A DNA stretch of 64,000 nucleotides from Croceicoccus bisphenolivorans (GTDB lineage Bacteria > Pseudomonadota > Alphaproteobacteria > Sphingomonadales > Sphingomonadaceae), in the NCBI RefSeq assembly GCF_001634625.1, contig NZ_LRSE01000003.1:124001-188000 (forward strand). Reading direction: 5' to 3'. Of the stretch, positions 43,449-54,438 are shown in pieces. Made by a program: the position numbers and the translations under genes. The notes beneath the pieces are model-generated. The model was not told where the DNA came from and searched no databases. It saw only the letters and a list, made by a program, of their open reading frames with translations. Each line of letters begins with the position of its first letter. Positions within the stretch are counted from its first letter, which is position 1.

Positions 43449-44433
43449 CAGCCTCCAAAGTCTCAACTATATCGCTGAAATGGTCCCTGCTATCCTTAGC
43501 CTTCGTAATGTGCGCACCATTCAGCCCGTCACCGCTATTACAATAGAATATCGGCTTTTTGGCATCCATAGAATACGGTATCAGACTATGCAGGTTGGGG
43601 ATTTGCCCGAGCTTGTAGTCAGCCCCCTCCCATGTAACGACTTGATTTATCTTTTCCAATTTTTCGACGATGTTTTTCTTTATAGCCGGAACCAACTCAT
43701 CGCCATAAATCTGCCACCCGCGAGTCATGCCAGAAGGATTTGATCGAATATTGTGCTGCTGGATAACGTACCCCAAATATGCGGGACTACCTGAAGGAAT
43801 AGATAGATTAGAATTTGACCAAGACGAGTTGACCTGGTCCCAATCCTTTCTCCAAGAAAGAAGCTTGTTTCCTAAATTTTCAGTACCCTGAATAGAAAAA
43901 AGATCAGGTGCGACCGGAGTTATAAAGTAATCTGATGTCGCTAATACTGCCCTGTTAAGCGCTCCGAGGTTCGGACCCAAATCTATTAATACGAGATCTG
44001 CATCTACCTTGTCAGCGGCCGAATGAATATAACGATGAATAGCTGATTGCGCTCTTATATCTGGCTCGCTACCACCCTTTGCCGAGTTCCAAGTATCGCC
44101 CAGTCTATCTTCGAAATCGCTGAGGCGTAGGTCACCCGGTACAATAAAGAGATCGCCCCGGGAATGTAAGGCGCGAGAAGGTGCACGCGCACGTATATCG
44201 CCAGTTGTACGATATACAGGCTCGATATTTCGAAAGATGCTATTACCTTCGATCGACCATGATCTGCGGATTTCGGCGTCAGAAAGGCTATATGCTGTCA
44301 AGTTGCACTGGCTATCACAGTCAACCATTAATACAGTGTTACCTCGTTCCGCCAATATATGCGCAACGTGGTACATGTATGTGGTCTTACCGACCCCGCC
44401 CTTATTGTTGAAGATGCTTAAAATCGTCGTCAT
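43429..44433 (-). CDS. ParA-family ATPase in an AT-rich island
   Basis: A 334-residue MinD/ParA ATPase. The deviant Walker A motif KGGVGKTT is at residues 11-18, followed by MVDCDSQCNLT (switch I), LVLIDLGPNLG (Walker B) and ITPVAPDLFSIQG. No ParB or site-specific partner gene is adjacent. Composition is unlike the rest: the line 43441-43500 has 28 G+C in 60, and codons such as AAT, ATA and AAA are common, which points to horizontal transfer. ATG 44433 has GAGGTG 5 bases upstream. A plasmid/prophage remnant or a defence-type ATPase are both possible. Confidence 0.85.
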   Translation of the reverse strand: MTTILSIFNNKGGVGKTTYMYHVAHILAERGNTVLMVDCDSQCNLTAYSLSDAEIRRSWSIEGNSIFRNIEPVYRTTGDIRARAPSRALHSRGDLFIVPGDLRLSDFEDRLGDTWNSAKGGSEPDIRAQSAIHRYIHSAADKVDADLVLIDLGPNLGALNRAVLATSDYFITPVAPDLFSIQGTENLGNKLLSWRKDWDQVNSSWSNSNLSIPSGSPAYLGYVIQQHNIRSNPSGMTRGWQIYGDELVPAIKKNIVEKLEKINQVVTWEGADYKLGQIPNLHSLIPYSMDAKKPIFYCNSGDGLNGAHITKAKDSRDHFSDIVETLEAVIDPEF

Positions 44434-44823
44434 ATCGTCACCTCTAGGCAGGGGCTTAGATGAGACGATTGCATTACGCCAGACCTTAACAATTTAAGTC
44501 CAGCAAAAAGGTTTGCTAACTCAGGCACCCCCACAGTGCCGCTAGTCGCGACACGAGGTTGCCTCGTGATTGAGACCCGACAACAAAGGGAACGTCAAGA
44601 GGGCCACAACCAACTAGTCACTGCATGACCCGGAATAATCAAATGACAAGCATCCACTCATACGTTTAAAGGAACAAGAAAAACCCAGCCACGGCAAAGC
44701 CGCGGCTTGACGTCGAAGGGCACGGCGCGGGCTTAGGCCCGCCCGGCCCCCGGCCGTAATTACAGCCTCTCGCATCTAAGGTTCCGATTGCTGCGCAATC
44801 GGCCCCTTATATGCGGGGCTTCA
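44434..44823. other. 390-base gene-free region with hairpins between the ParA gene and lepA
   Basis: This AT-rich to mixed region contains a perfect hairpin CACGAGG-TTG-CCTCGTG at 44552-44568 and GCTAGTCGC at 44541-44549, which repeats 43252-43260 in the same orientation. It also contains the lepA terminator at 44679-44708, a GCGGGC-TTAG-GCCCGC hairpin near 44731, and CCGATTG/CAATCGG (44783-44801) just after the lepA stop. I find no supported open frame. Confidence 0.5.
44679..44708 (-). terminator. rho-independent terminator of lepA
   Basis: Read on the minus strand, AGCCGCGGC pairs with GCCGTGGCT (one G-T pair) around a TTT loop and is followed by GGGTTTTTC. It lies 116 bases beyond the lepA stop and is the nearest intrinsic terminator in that direction. 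Confidence 0.75.
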
Positions 44824-46641
<1,818 letters not shown>

Positions 46642-46773
46642 GCGCGCGCCATTAGCGGTTGGCGGGTTATATGTCAGCAGGGAACGTCGCGCACCGTTCC
46701 ATCATGCAATTTGCGCAATTGATCCAGAGTCCGCTGTCCGCACGCGCAATAAGCTGCTAGCGCCCGATCCCTC

Positions 46774-47589
46774 ATGGCATTCACGTTTCGCAAGGTCACC
46801 GTCGAGGGACTGACTCTCCGGGTAGGGCGCAGGGGCGCCGGGGCAGCGCACGATTCGGTGCCGCTGCTGATGCTGAACGGTATCGGCTTCAACGCCGAAC
46901 TGATGGAGCCGCTTTCGCGCCAGTTTCCCGGCCGGCCGATCATCTGCGCCGACATGCCCGGTTGCGGCCAGTCGCCCGATCCGGTGCTGCCCTACACGAT
47001 CCCGCGCATGGCCCGCGCGATGGTGACGCTGATGGATCGCGAGCTGCCGGACCGTCCTTTCGACGTGCTCGGCTTTTCGTGGGGCGGCGCGGTCGCACAA
47101 CAGATCGCGGTAACCGCGCCGCGCAAGATGCAGCGGCTTGCGCTCGTGGCCACGACTTCGGGACTGCCGCTACCGGTCGCCAATCCGGAAGTGCTGCGAC
47201 GGCTGCTCGACCCCACCGAATATATCCAGCCTGCCAAGCTGACAGAGAATTTCCATGCGCTGCTGCACGAAGGCGGCGCAAGCGCGGGATTGCTGCGCCG
47301 GTTCATGGCGCCAACGCCAAATGGCGTGGGTATTCAGGTGGGCGCGCTGGCGGGCTGGACCGCTGCGCCATTGCTGCCGTTTCTGCGCATGCCGGTGCTT
47401 CTGGCGGGCATGGTTGAGGATATCATCGTCCCCATCGCGCACCAGCGGGCCCTTGCCTGCCTCATCCCGCAGGCGGCCACGCTTGAAATCCGGCAGGGCA
47501 ATCACCTGCTGCCGCTGGCCGTGCCGGAGAAGATCGGGCCGCAACTGGCCGCGTTCTTCGCTGAAAAGAGCGTGTTGACCACAGCCTGA
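46774..47589 (+). CDS. alpha/beta hydrolase, PHA-depolymerase-like
   Basis: A 271-residue alpha/beta hydrolase. The nucleophile elbow GFSWGG gives Ser112, the oxyanion region is LLMLNGIGFNAELMEPL, and the catalytic His lies in RQGNHLLPLA near the C-terminus. The pattern LNGIGxNxEL, then GxSWGGxxAQQIA, is that of intracellular poly(3-hydroxyalkanoate) depolymerase PhaZ of Pseudomonas type, which mobilises stored PHA. The assignment to PHA is inference. It is divergent from lepA across 132 bases. Confidence 0.75.
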   Translation: MAFTFRKVTVEGLTLRVGRRGAGAAHDSVPLLMLNGIGFNAELMEPLSRQFPGRPIICADMPGCGQSPDPVLPYTIPRMARAMVTLMDRELPDRPFDVLGFSWGGAVAQQIAVTAPRKMQRLALVATTSGLPLPVANPEVLRRLLDPTEYIQPAKLTENFHALLHEGGASAGLLRRFMAPTPNGVGIQVGALAGWTAAPLLPFLRMPVLLAGMVEDIIVPIAHQRALACLIPQAATLEIRQGNHLLPLAVPEKIGPQLAAFFAEKSVLTTA

Positions 47590-47662
47590 CGGGCCGCCCC
47601 CCTTCCCTTTTCCCGCGCAGGCGATAGCTTTCGAACAATGGGATGACCTTCACGAAAGGGGA

Positions 47663-48985
47663 ATGGCGTTGCGGCACATTGCGGTGATCGGCTCGGGTCC
47701 GGCGGGCTACTACACGGCGGAAGCGGCGCTGAAGCATTGGGGGGAGGATATCAGGGTCGACGTGTTCGACCGGCTTCCCGTTCCCTACGGCCTTATCCGC
47801 ACCGGCGTCGCCCCCGATCACCAGACGATCAAGGCGGTTTCGGGCCGGTATGAAAAGACGGCGCTTACCGAAAATGTCCGCTTTGTCGGCAATATCACCA
47901 TCGGATCAGACATCTCGATCGAAGAGTTGCAGGAGCTTTACGACGCCGTCGTGATCGCCACCGGCGCGCCGCACGATCGCAAGCTGGGCATCGGGGGAGA
48001 GGACCTTCGCGGCGTCTACGGCAGCGCCGCATTCGTCGGCTGGTACAATTCCCACCCGCAGTTCCGCAATCTGGACCCCGATCTATTGGGCGAAACGGCG
48101 GTCGTCATCGGCATGGGCAACGTCGCGCTGGACGTGGCGCGGATCCTTTCAAAAACCGATGAGGAGTTTCAGGGATCGGACATCGCAGCCCACGCGCTGG
48201 ACATCCTGATGCAATCGAAGCTGAAGCGCATCGTGCTGCTGGGCCGGCGCGGACCGCACCAGATCATGATGACACCCAAGGAGCTGGGCGAACTGGCAAG
48301 GCTGGAACGAGCCAGCCCGCGCGTCGATGCGGCGGACCTTCCCGAAGAGGGCGACGATGCCATGCTGGAGCCGGGCCTGCGCAAATCGGTCAACCACTTG
48401 CGCAGCTTCGCCGCCATTCCCGAGCATATCCACGCCGACAAACCGATCGAGGTGGACTTCGACTTCTTCGCCAGCCCCGTGTCGATCCTTGGCAACGGAA
48501 AGGTGGAGGGGATCGAAGTCGAACGCACGGAGGTAAAGGCGGGGCGCGCCGTCGGCACCGGCGAAACCTATACGATCCCCTGCGGTCTGGTGGTCAGCTG
48601 CATCGGTTATCACAGCGCCAATATACCAGGGGTCCCGTTCGATGAGCGCTTGGGCCGCTTCGCCAATGACGAGGGGCGCATCCTGAACGGCCTCTATTGC
48701 GTGGGCTGGGCGCGGCGCGGGCCAACCGGCACGATCGGCACCAACAAGCCGGACGGCTTTGCCATCATCGAAAAGATAGTCGAGGACATGGACGCCGGCC
48801 TGCTTGGCAGGGGCGGCAAGAAAGGCCGCGCGGGCTTCGACGAACTGGCACAAGGCCGGTGCCTCGACATCGTGACCTTCCGTGACTGGAAGAAGATCGA
48901 GGAAGCCGAAGCCGCCGCCGCCCGCGACGGTTCCCCGCGCGAGAAATTTGCCGATATCGAAGCGATGATCCGGGCGGTGAAATAA
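47663..48985 (+). CDS. ferredoxin/adrenodoxin-type NADP+ reductase
   Basis: A 440-residue two-dinucleotide-binding-domain flavoprotein of the adrenodoxin reductase/FprA type. The FAD motif GSGPAGYYTAE is at residues 10-20, the NADP-binding GMGNVALDVARIL is near 156, and the late ATG-like WARRGPTGTIGTNKPDG closes the FAD site. It transfers electrons between NADPH and ferredoxins, for example to cytochrome P450s, Rieske oxygenases or iron-sulfur assembly. ATG 47663 has AAAGGGGA directly upstream. It lies 73 bases after the hydrolase gene on the same strand. Confidence 0.88.
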   Translation: MALRHIAVIGSGPAGYYTAEAALKHWGEDIRVDVFDRLPVPYGLIRTGVAPDHQTIKAVSGRYEKTALTENVRFVGNITIGSDISIEELQELYDAVVIATGAPHDRKLGIGGEDLRGVYGSAAFVGWYNSHPQFRNLDPDLLGETAVVIGMGNVALDVARILSKTDEEFQGSDIAAHALDILMQSKLKRIVLLGRRGPHQIMMTPKELGELARLERASPRVDAADLPEEGDDAMLEPGLRKSVNHLRSFAAIPEHIHADKPIEVDFDFFASPVSILGNGKVEGIEVERTEVKAGRAVGTGETYTIPCGLVVSCIGYHSANIPGVPFDERLGRFANDEGRILNGLYCVGWARRGPTGTIGTNKPDGFAIIEKIVEDMDAGLLGRGGKKGRAGFDELAQGRCLDIVTFRDWKKIEEAEAAAARDGSPREKFADIEAMIRAVK

Positions 48986-49009
48986 CCACCCGGAAACGGC
49001 ATCAGCCGA

Positions 49010-49399
49010 TCAGCGCCCGTCGCCCGCAGCAGGGTTCGCGGCAGGTGCCGGCTGCAATCCCTTGATCGTCATGTCGAGACGCTGGCCGAAGGCCTGTGCC
49101 AGCGGCGCGCAGGTTGAATTGGCTTCCTCGACATTGCCGAGGATCGTCATCACCGTGTCAGGCTTGATGTGGGTCTCGATTTCCTCACCGGTCCGGCCTT
49201 CGTAGCGGCCCATGAAATAGCTCATCATGAAGCCAAGCCCGCGCTTCTTGCTCTCGTCCTGTTCCTGCGAACTGGCGACAAGCGCCCATGTCGCGCAGCG
49301 CAAGTCCGGGTCCGTGGTTCCCTGCGCGGCAGCGGCGACAGGCAATGCCGACAGGCCGAGCGCGACAGCGGCGGATGCAAAGGCGATGTTGCGGATCAT
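49010..49399 (-). CDS. exported protein of unknown function
   Basis: A 129-residue protein with a clear signal peptide (MIRNIAFASAAVALGLSALP, cleavage after AAAA). The mature part has two cysteines (LRCATWAL and NSTCAPL) likely to form a disulfide, and a helical C-terminus ending in an Ala/Pro-rich tail. A segment MMSYFMGRYEGRTGEEIETH is reminiscent of small periplasmic proteins of Sphingomonadales, but I cannot name the family. ATG 49399 has GGAG 7 bases upstream. It converges on the ferredoxin reductase gene. Confidence 0.72.
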   Translation of the reverse strand: MIRNIAFASAAVALGLSALPVAAAAQGTTDPDLRCATWALVASSQEQDESKKRGLGFMMSYFMGRYEGRTGEEIETHIKPDTVMTILGNVEEANSTCAPLAQAFGQRLDMTIKGLQPAPAANPAAGDGR

Positions 49400-49769
49400 A
49401 AGCTACTCCAGTTTTCCGGCGTTGCCCTAGCCTGCACCGGCAAGCCACGGCAACCGCCTCGCGCGGGGCATTGGACGGACCGACCTTACCCCAAGCTGAA
49501 GGAGAGATGATCGCAGTCTATTGAAGGCCCCTCAAGCGCCGGGCGGGGCGCATCCGCGCCCCTTGGCTACGCCGCAATAAGCGGCGGCGGCCGGTCGGCC
49601 TTGCGGGAGTCACCTGCGGTGCCCCGAATTCCAGCTCTCTACCGGACTACCTGATTGGTCGAGACGACAGCGAAAATGGTGTTCGATTGCGACCCGGAGC
49701 GCAGCGACCTTAATGGTCGTGAGCACCGGAAGCGCAAGCGGGCGCCATTTACAGCCGAGTATCGGGCAA
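49400..49769. other. 370-base gene-free region before dnaN's 3' end
   Basis: This stretch holds copy C of the dispersed structured repeat (49529-49629, minus orientation). On its right it borders the dnaN stop and on its left the promoter side of the exported-protein gene at 49399. A weak promoter for the latter may lie between 49400 and 49500. I see no supported open reading frame. Confidence 0.5.
49529..49629 (-). repeat. dispersed structured repeat, copy C
   Basis: In the minus orientation this aligns with copy A without gaps over about 95 bases. h2 reads CGCCGC-TTATT-GCGGCG and h3 reads GGGGCGC-GGAT-GCGCCCC: two base pairs in h2 and three in h3 are swapped relative to copy A with pairing kept. 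The loops TTATT and GGAT and the linkers ACTCCCGCAA and TAGCCAAG are unchanged. It lies between the exported-protein gene and dnaN. Confidence 0.85.
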
Positions 49770-50906
49770 TCAAACCCGCATCGGCATCAAAACATACAAG
49801 GCAGGGCTTTGATCATTCTGCCGGATCAGCGTGGGCGAACCGGAATCGGCCAGGTGCAGCTCGACATTGTCGCCCTCGATCTGGGCAAGGATGTCCTTGA
49901 GGTAATTGGCGTTGAAGCCGATCTCCATCCCCTCGCTGCCGTAGGCCGCGGCGATTTCCTCTGCCGCGGTGCCGTTGTCGGGCGAAGTGACCGACAGCGT
50001 CACGCGGTCGTTGTCGACCGCCATCTTCACCGCGCGGGTCTTTTCGGTGGCGATCGTTGCCACGCGGTCCACGCCGGAGAAGAACGACTTGGGATCCAGC
50101 TTCAGCAGCTTGTCGTTCCCCGTCGGGATGACGCGGCTGTAATCGGGGAACGTGCCGTCGATCAGCTTGCTGGTGAGGACGATGCCGCCCTCTCCGCCCA
50201 GTGTGAAGCGGATCTTGCTGGCCGAAAGGTCGATCTGCACATTGTTGTCGAGCGATTCTTCCAGCAGCTTGCGCAGTTCGGCGACGCATTTGCGCGGCAC
50301 GATCACGTCGGGCATGCCCTGCGCGCCTTCGGGGCGGGGGATGGTGAAACGGGCAAGGCGGTGACCGTCGGTCGCCGCGGCCTTCAGCACCGGCTGTCCG
50401 CCCGGGCCGTCGTCGGCCACGTGGAAGAAGATGCCGTTGAGGTAGTAGCGCGTTTCCTCGGTGCTGATCGCAAAGCGGGTGCGATCGATCAGCTGCGCCA
50501 GCGTGGCGGCAGGAACCTCGAACGTGGTGGGCAGGTCGCCTTCCACGATCACGGGGAAATCGTCACGCGGCAGGGTGGGCAGCTGGAAGCGGCTGCGTCC
50601 GGCCTTCACCACCATGCGGTTGTCCGCGGTTTCAAGGCTGACCTGCGAGCCATCGGGCAGCTTGCGGGCAATGTCGAACAGCAGGTGGGCCGATACGGTG
50701 ATCGCGCCGGGGCTTTCCACCGATGCGGCGGGCATAGATTCCACCACCTGCAGATCAAGGTCGGTCGCCATGACGCGCACGGTGCCGTCGGCCTTCGCCT
50801 CGATCAGCACGTTGGACAGGATCGGGATCGTGTTGCGGCGTTCCACCACGGACTGCACGTGGGAAAGGCTGTGCAGCAGGGTCGCCCGTTCGATCGTCGC
50901 CTTCAT
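49770..50906 (-). CDS. dnaN: DNA polymerase III subunit beta (sliding clamp)
   Basis: A 378-residue sliding clamp that tethers the polymerase to DNA. Three clamp domains are visible. The first starts MKATIERATLLHSLSHVQSV with RRNTIPILSNVLIEA, the second includes RYYLNGIFFH and TDGHRLA, and the C-terminus ends LVLMPMRV-like (ALYVLMPMRV). ATG 50906 gives the family start and has AGGGGGAT about 9 bases upstream; the open frame to 50969 was not used. dnaA is not adjacent in this window. Confidence 0.97.
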   Translation of the reverse strand: MKATIERATLLHSLSHVQSVVERRNTIPILSNVLIEAKADGTVRVMATDLDLQVVESMPAASVESPGAITVSAHLLFDIARKLPDGSQVSLETADNRMVVKAGRSRFQLPTLPRDDFPVIVEGDLPTTFEVPAATLAQLIDRTRFAISTEETRYYLNGIFFHVADDGPGGQPVLKAAATDGHRLARFTIPRPEGAQGMPDVIVPRKCVAELRKLLEESLDNNVQIDLSASKIRFTLGGEGGIVLTSKLIDGTFPDYSRVIPTGNDKLLKLDPKSFFSGVDRVATIATEKTRAVKMAVDNDRVTLSVTSPDNGTAAEEIAAAYGSEGMEIGFNANYLKDILAQIEGDNVELHLADSGSPTLIRQNDQSPALYVLMPMRV

Positions 50907-51181
50907 TTCAATCAGATCCCCCTTTGCCCGACGGGAAAAAGGAATCCGACCGGGCAGAAATACGGTCAAACTTTCCTAGCGGATGGTCAGTGTCGGACAA
51001 GGCGAACGGAAAGGGAACAGGTCGATTCTGGGGATAAAAGGGGGGATGAGGGCGCGGAACTCGCCGGATTGGCATCCCCGCTTGCCGCGTGGCGGGCCGT
51101 CCGGTGGAAAATCGGTGCCAACAGGCGTATCGTGGCGGCGGTCGCATCAACGATCCTCTGGACCGATAAGGAGGAAGCCAC

Positions 51182-51742
51182 ATGCGCTACATCCACGCAG
51201 TAGCCACCTTCGGCTGCGCCCTGATCGCCGCATTCCCGTCAACCGCCATCGCTGCCGAAGAAACCGGCAACGCCGGAACGGACAGCGCGAGCCTGATCGC
51301 CAACGCCCGAAGCGCCGGCCCGCCATCCGTCAGCGCGGAAGCCACCGTCGTCAATGGCGCGGGCAATGTCCTGCACGAAGGCAGCAACGGTTTCGTATGC
51401 CACCCCATTTCGGCCAGCACCGGCCCGATGTGCAACGATGCCCAATGGGAAGCGATGATGGGCGCGATGATGGCCGGAAAGCCATTCACGCCGACGACGT
51501 TCGGCATATCCTACATGCTGCAGGGCGACCGCGGGGCCAAGGGCGTCAGCAACATCGATCCTGCCGCCCCGGAACCGACGCCGGACAACGACTGGGTGAT
51601 CGAAGGCCCGCACCTGATGCTGATCCTGCCCGATGCGGCGATGCTGGAAGGGGTTTCGACCGATCCGGCGGACCCGATCTACGTGATGTGGAAAGACACG
51701 CCGTACCGGCATGTCATGGTGCGGGTCGCGCCTGCGGAGTAG
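51182..51742 (+). CDS. exported protein of unknown function
   Basis: A 186-residue protein with a signal peptide (MRYIHAVATFGCALIAAFPS, cleavage after AIAA). The mature part contains NGFVCHPISASTGPMCND, WEAMMGAMMAGKPFTPTTFG and a C-terminal VMWKDTPYRHVMVRVAP. Two cysteines probably form a disulfide. ATG 51182 has an ideal AAGGAGG site, so strong translation is expected. I do not recognise the family. It converges on fabG. Confidence 0.75.
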   Translation: MRYIHAVATFGCALIAAFPSTAIAAEETGNAGTDSASLIANARSAGPPSVSAEATVVNGAGNVLHEGSNGFVCHPISASTGPMCNDAQWEAMMGAMMAGKPFTPTTFGISYMLQGDRGAKGVSNIDPAAPEPTPDNDWVIEGPHLMLILPDAAMLEGVSTDPADPIYVMWKDTPYRHVMVRVAPAE

Positions 51743-51779
51743 CTTTCAGGCAACTACAGGCGCGCGCCGCACGATAACA

Positions 51780-52538
51780 TCAGATCATCGCCATGCCGCC
51801 GTTGACGTGCAGTGTCTGGCCGGTGACGTAGCCCGCTTCCTTCGACGCGAGATAGGCGACTGCCGCGCCGATATCCTCGCCCTCGCCCATGCGGCCGGCG
51901 GGGATGCGCTTGTTCAGCTCGTCCTTCTGCGCGTCGGGCAGAACGTCGGTCATCGCCGTGCGGATGAAGCCGGGGGCGACACAGTTCACGGTGACGTTGC
52001 GGCTGGCCAGTTCCTGCGCAAGGCTCTTGGTCAGGCCGGTCAGGCCCGCCTTGGCCGCGGCATAGTTCATCTGGCCGGGATTGCCGGTGGTGCCGACGAC
52101 GCTTGTGATGGAAATCATGCGCCCGAACTTCGCCTTCATCATCGGGCGCGTGGCGGCCCGCATCAGGCGGAACGCGGCGGACAGGTTGATGTCGATGACC
52201 TGCTGCCAGTCCTCGTCCTTCATCCGCATCATCAGCCCGTCACGGGTGATGCCGGCATTGTTCACCAGGATGTCCAGCTTGCCCAGCGTATCGATCGCCG
52301 CGGGGACCAATTCCTCCACCTGCACCGTATCGGACAGGTTGCAGGTGATCTCGACATGATCGCCGCCGATCTCTTCGTTCAGCTGATCGCGAAAGGCGCG
52401 CAGCTTCTCCCCGTTCGAACCGGACAGCGCGATCCGCGCCCCCTGACGCGCCAATGCAACCGCGATCGACGATCCGATCCCGCCGCTGGCCCCGGTGACG
52501 AGCGCGGTCATGCCCTCTAGCGAAAACATCTTTTCCAT
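51780..52538 (-). CDS. fabG: 3-oxoacyl-[acyl-carrier-protein] reductase
   Basis: A 252-residue NADPH-dependent short-chain reductase that reduces 3-oxoacyl-ACP in fatty-acid synthesis. The cofactor motif TGASGGIG, NNAG and the catalytic SITSVVG-YAAAK set are present, and the C-terminus GQTLHVNGGMAMI is the FabG signature. ATG 52538 has GAGGGG 7 bases upstream; the frame to 52571 overlaps fabD. The fabD gene stops 10 bases upstream, so the two form an operon. Confidence 0.95.
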   Translation of the reverse strand: MEKMFSLEGMTALVTGASGGIGSSIAVALARQGARIALSGSNGEKLRAFRDQLNEEIGGDHVEITCNLSDTVQVEELVPAAIDTLGKLDILVNNAGITRDGLMMRMKDEDWQQVIDINLSAAFRLMRAATRPMMKAKFGRMISITSVVGTTGNPGQMNYAAAKAGLTGLTKSLAQELASRNVTVNCVAPGFIRTAMTDVLPDAQKDELNKRIPAGRMGEGEDIGAAVAYLASKEAGYVTGQTLHVNGGMAMI

Positions 52539-52548
52539 CAGTAGCCCC

Positions 52549-53484
52549 TCAAAGTTCGCTGGCCAGCGCATCCATGTCCTCCATCGTCACCACGCTGGTA
52601 ACGACGGCATCGGGGAAGGACCGCTTGATCATCGGGGCAAGCACCTTGCCGCCCAGTTCCACGAAATGCGTAACGCCCGCAGCGCCCATGCCGATCGCGC
52701 TTTCGCGCCAGCGGACGCGGCCCGTCACCTGTTCGACCAGAAGGCGATGAATCTCGCCCGGATCGGCAACCGGCTGCGCGGTGACATTGGCAAACACCGG
52801 CAGGATCGGCACGGCGGGCGGTGTTGCGGCAAGGGCCGCGTCCATCGCCTCTGCCGCAGGGCCCATCAGCGGGCAGTGAAACGGCGCGGAAACCGGCAGT
52901 TTCACGCCGCGCTTGATGCCGAATTCCTTCACCAGCGCGATGGCGCGGTCGATCGCTTCGGCATGGCCGGACAGCACCACCTGCGTCGGATCGTTGTCGT
53001 TGGCGACAGTGCAGACCTGACCTTCGGCTGCGGCAGCGGCCAGTTCGCTCGCCTTGTCGATATCGGCACCCAGCAGAGCGCACATCGCGCCCACGCCCAC
53101 CGGTACAGCCGCCTGCATCGCCTGTCCGCGCAGTTTAAGCAGCTTTGCCGTTTCCGCGACGGAGAACGAGCGCGCAGCACATAGCGCGGTATATTCGCCA
53201 AGGCTGTGGCCCGCGACGAAATCGCCCTTTTCATTAAGCGAAACGCCGAATTCGCGGCCCAGCACACGCACCACCGCCATGGCATTGGCCATGATCGCGG
53301 GCTGCGCATTCTCGGTCAGGGTAAGGGCCTCTTCGGGTCCCTCGGCCATGATCCTTGCAAGGTCCTGCCCCAGCGCGTCGTTGACTTCCTCGAAAACTTC
53401 GCGCGCGGCGGCGCTTGCGGTGGCAAGGTCCACGCCCATGCCTACCTTCTGGCTGCCTTGCCCCGGGAAAACGAAAGCTCTCAT
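52549..53484 (-). CDS. fabD: malonyl-CoA-ACP transacylase
   Basis: A 311-residue enzyme that moves malonyl from CoA to acyl carrier protein. The nucleophile is Ser94 in GHSLGEY, His in PVSAPFHCPLM is the catalytic base region, and the family start FVFPGQGSQ is complete. ATG 53484 has AGGAG 8 bases upstream and is preferred over TTG 53490. It is 27 bases after the LD-carboxypeptidase gene on the same strand and directly before fabG. Confidence 0.95.
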   Translation of the reverse strand: MRAFVFPGQGSQKVGMGVDLATASAAAREVFEEVNDALGQDLARIMAEGPEEALTLTENAQPAIMANAMAVVRVLGREFGVSLNEKGDFVAGHSLGEYTALCAARSFSVAETAKLLKLRGQAMQAAVPVGVGAMCALLGADIDKASELAAAAAEGQVCTVANDNDPTQVVLSGHAEAIDRAIALVKEFGIKRGVKLPVSAPFHCPLMGPAAEAMDAALAATPPAVPILPVFANVTAQPVADPGEIHRLLVEQVTGRVRWRESAIGMGAAGVTHFVELGGKVLAPMIKRSFPDAVVTSVVTMEDMDALASEL

Positions 53485-53511
53485 GCTCAAATCTCCTCTT
53501 GGCCGTGCCGG

Positions 53512-54372
53512 TTAGGCAGGCGGGCGGGCGCGGGCAAGCCCCAGCGGCAATTTCCTGTCGGCTTTGCCGAACGGAACGATGCGGTTGGCATAGTCATGCC
53601 CGATGTCGGCGCGGCCCAGAAACGGGATCGTGGCACGCGAACACCAGTCGCGCGCGATTTCCAGCGCGGTCGAACCGAACGGGCGGTCGTTTTCGGGAAC
53701 ATCGCTGACGCGGCCCAGCCGCAATCCATCGATCTGCATGGGTCCAAGCGTCTGGACAAGGTGGAAGAACAGCCGGTCGACCGCGTAGAGATGTTCGCTC
53801 ACTTCCTCCACCATCACGACATGGTGGCGCAAGTCCGGCATCAGTTCCGTACCCGCCATCATCGCCAGCGTGGTCAGGTTGAACGCCACGGTCGGATCGT
53901 TGCCCAGCGTGGGTTCCAGCGTGGCAGGGTCACCGGTCAGCCAGCCGAGCACGCGGGCGATGGCCTCCTCCCCCCGCTCCCGCTTCACATCCAGCGGCAT
54001 CGGCGCGTGGACCGGATGGCCGATGCCCGCCTTGTACAGGGCGCCCAGAAGGTAGCCGCCGTCGGAGGAACCGAGAAACACCTTGTCGTCCGCCTCTCGC
54101 GAAAGGAATGTCACCGCGGCCTGCGCAATGCGGTTGGAGCCATAGCCCCCGCGCGCGAACCACACGGCGTCGATGGAAGGATCGTTGGCAACGTCCAGCA
54201 AGGCGTGAAGCCGCTGTTCATCATTTCCGGCGAAATGCCCGTCCGATGCGAAGCACTGGTCGTGGAACACCAGCTCGACATCGGGAAACCGCTCCGCCAC
54301 GGCCATGACGGGCGCGACGAGTTCGCGCGGGAAGCTTGCCGAAGGGGCGCAGATGCCGACACGAATAGTCAT
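53512..54372 (-). CDS. ldcA: LD-carboxypeptidase (peptidase family S66)
   Basis: A 286-residue S66 peptidase that removes the terminal D-alanine from muropeptide tetrapeptides during peptidoglycan recycling. The two family blocks are clear: WFARGGYGSNRI and FLGSSDGGYLL, the latter holding the nucleophilic Ser. The Glu and His of the triad are expected in MMVEEVSEHLY-like VVMVEEVSEHLYAVD and GRADIGHDYANRIVPFG. ATG 54372 is used; a long frame running upstream is antisense to mpl. It is divergent from the Mur ligase gene, a functional partner. Confidence 0.85.
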   Translation of the reverse strand: MTIRVGICAPSASFPRELVAPVMAVAERFPDVELVFHDQCFASDGHFAGNDEQRLHALLDVANDPSIDAVWFARGGYGSNRIAQAAVTFLSREADDKVFLGSSDGGYLLGALYKAGIGHPVHAPMPLDVKRERGEEAIARVLGWLTGDPATLEPTLGNDPTVAFNLTTLAMMAGTELMPDLRHHVVMVEEVSEHLYAVDRLFFHLVQTLGPMQIDGLRLGRVSDVPENDRPFGSTALEIARDWCSRATIPFLGRADIGHDYANRIVPFGKADRKLPLGLARARPPA

Positions 54373-54438
54373 GATGCGGTGGCTATCCCCCCCACCCCCG
54401 ATTGCCAAGCGCGGCATGAGGCAATAGCCACACCTTCG

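Noticed and set aside
44731-44757. Fourth copy of the dispersed repeat near lepA
   Set aside because: It shares only a GCGGGC...GCCCGC hairpin and CCCGGC. The conserved linkers and the other hairpins are missing.
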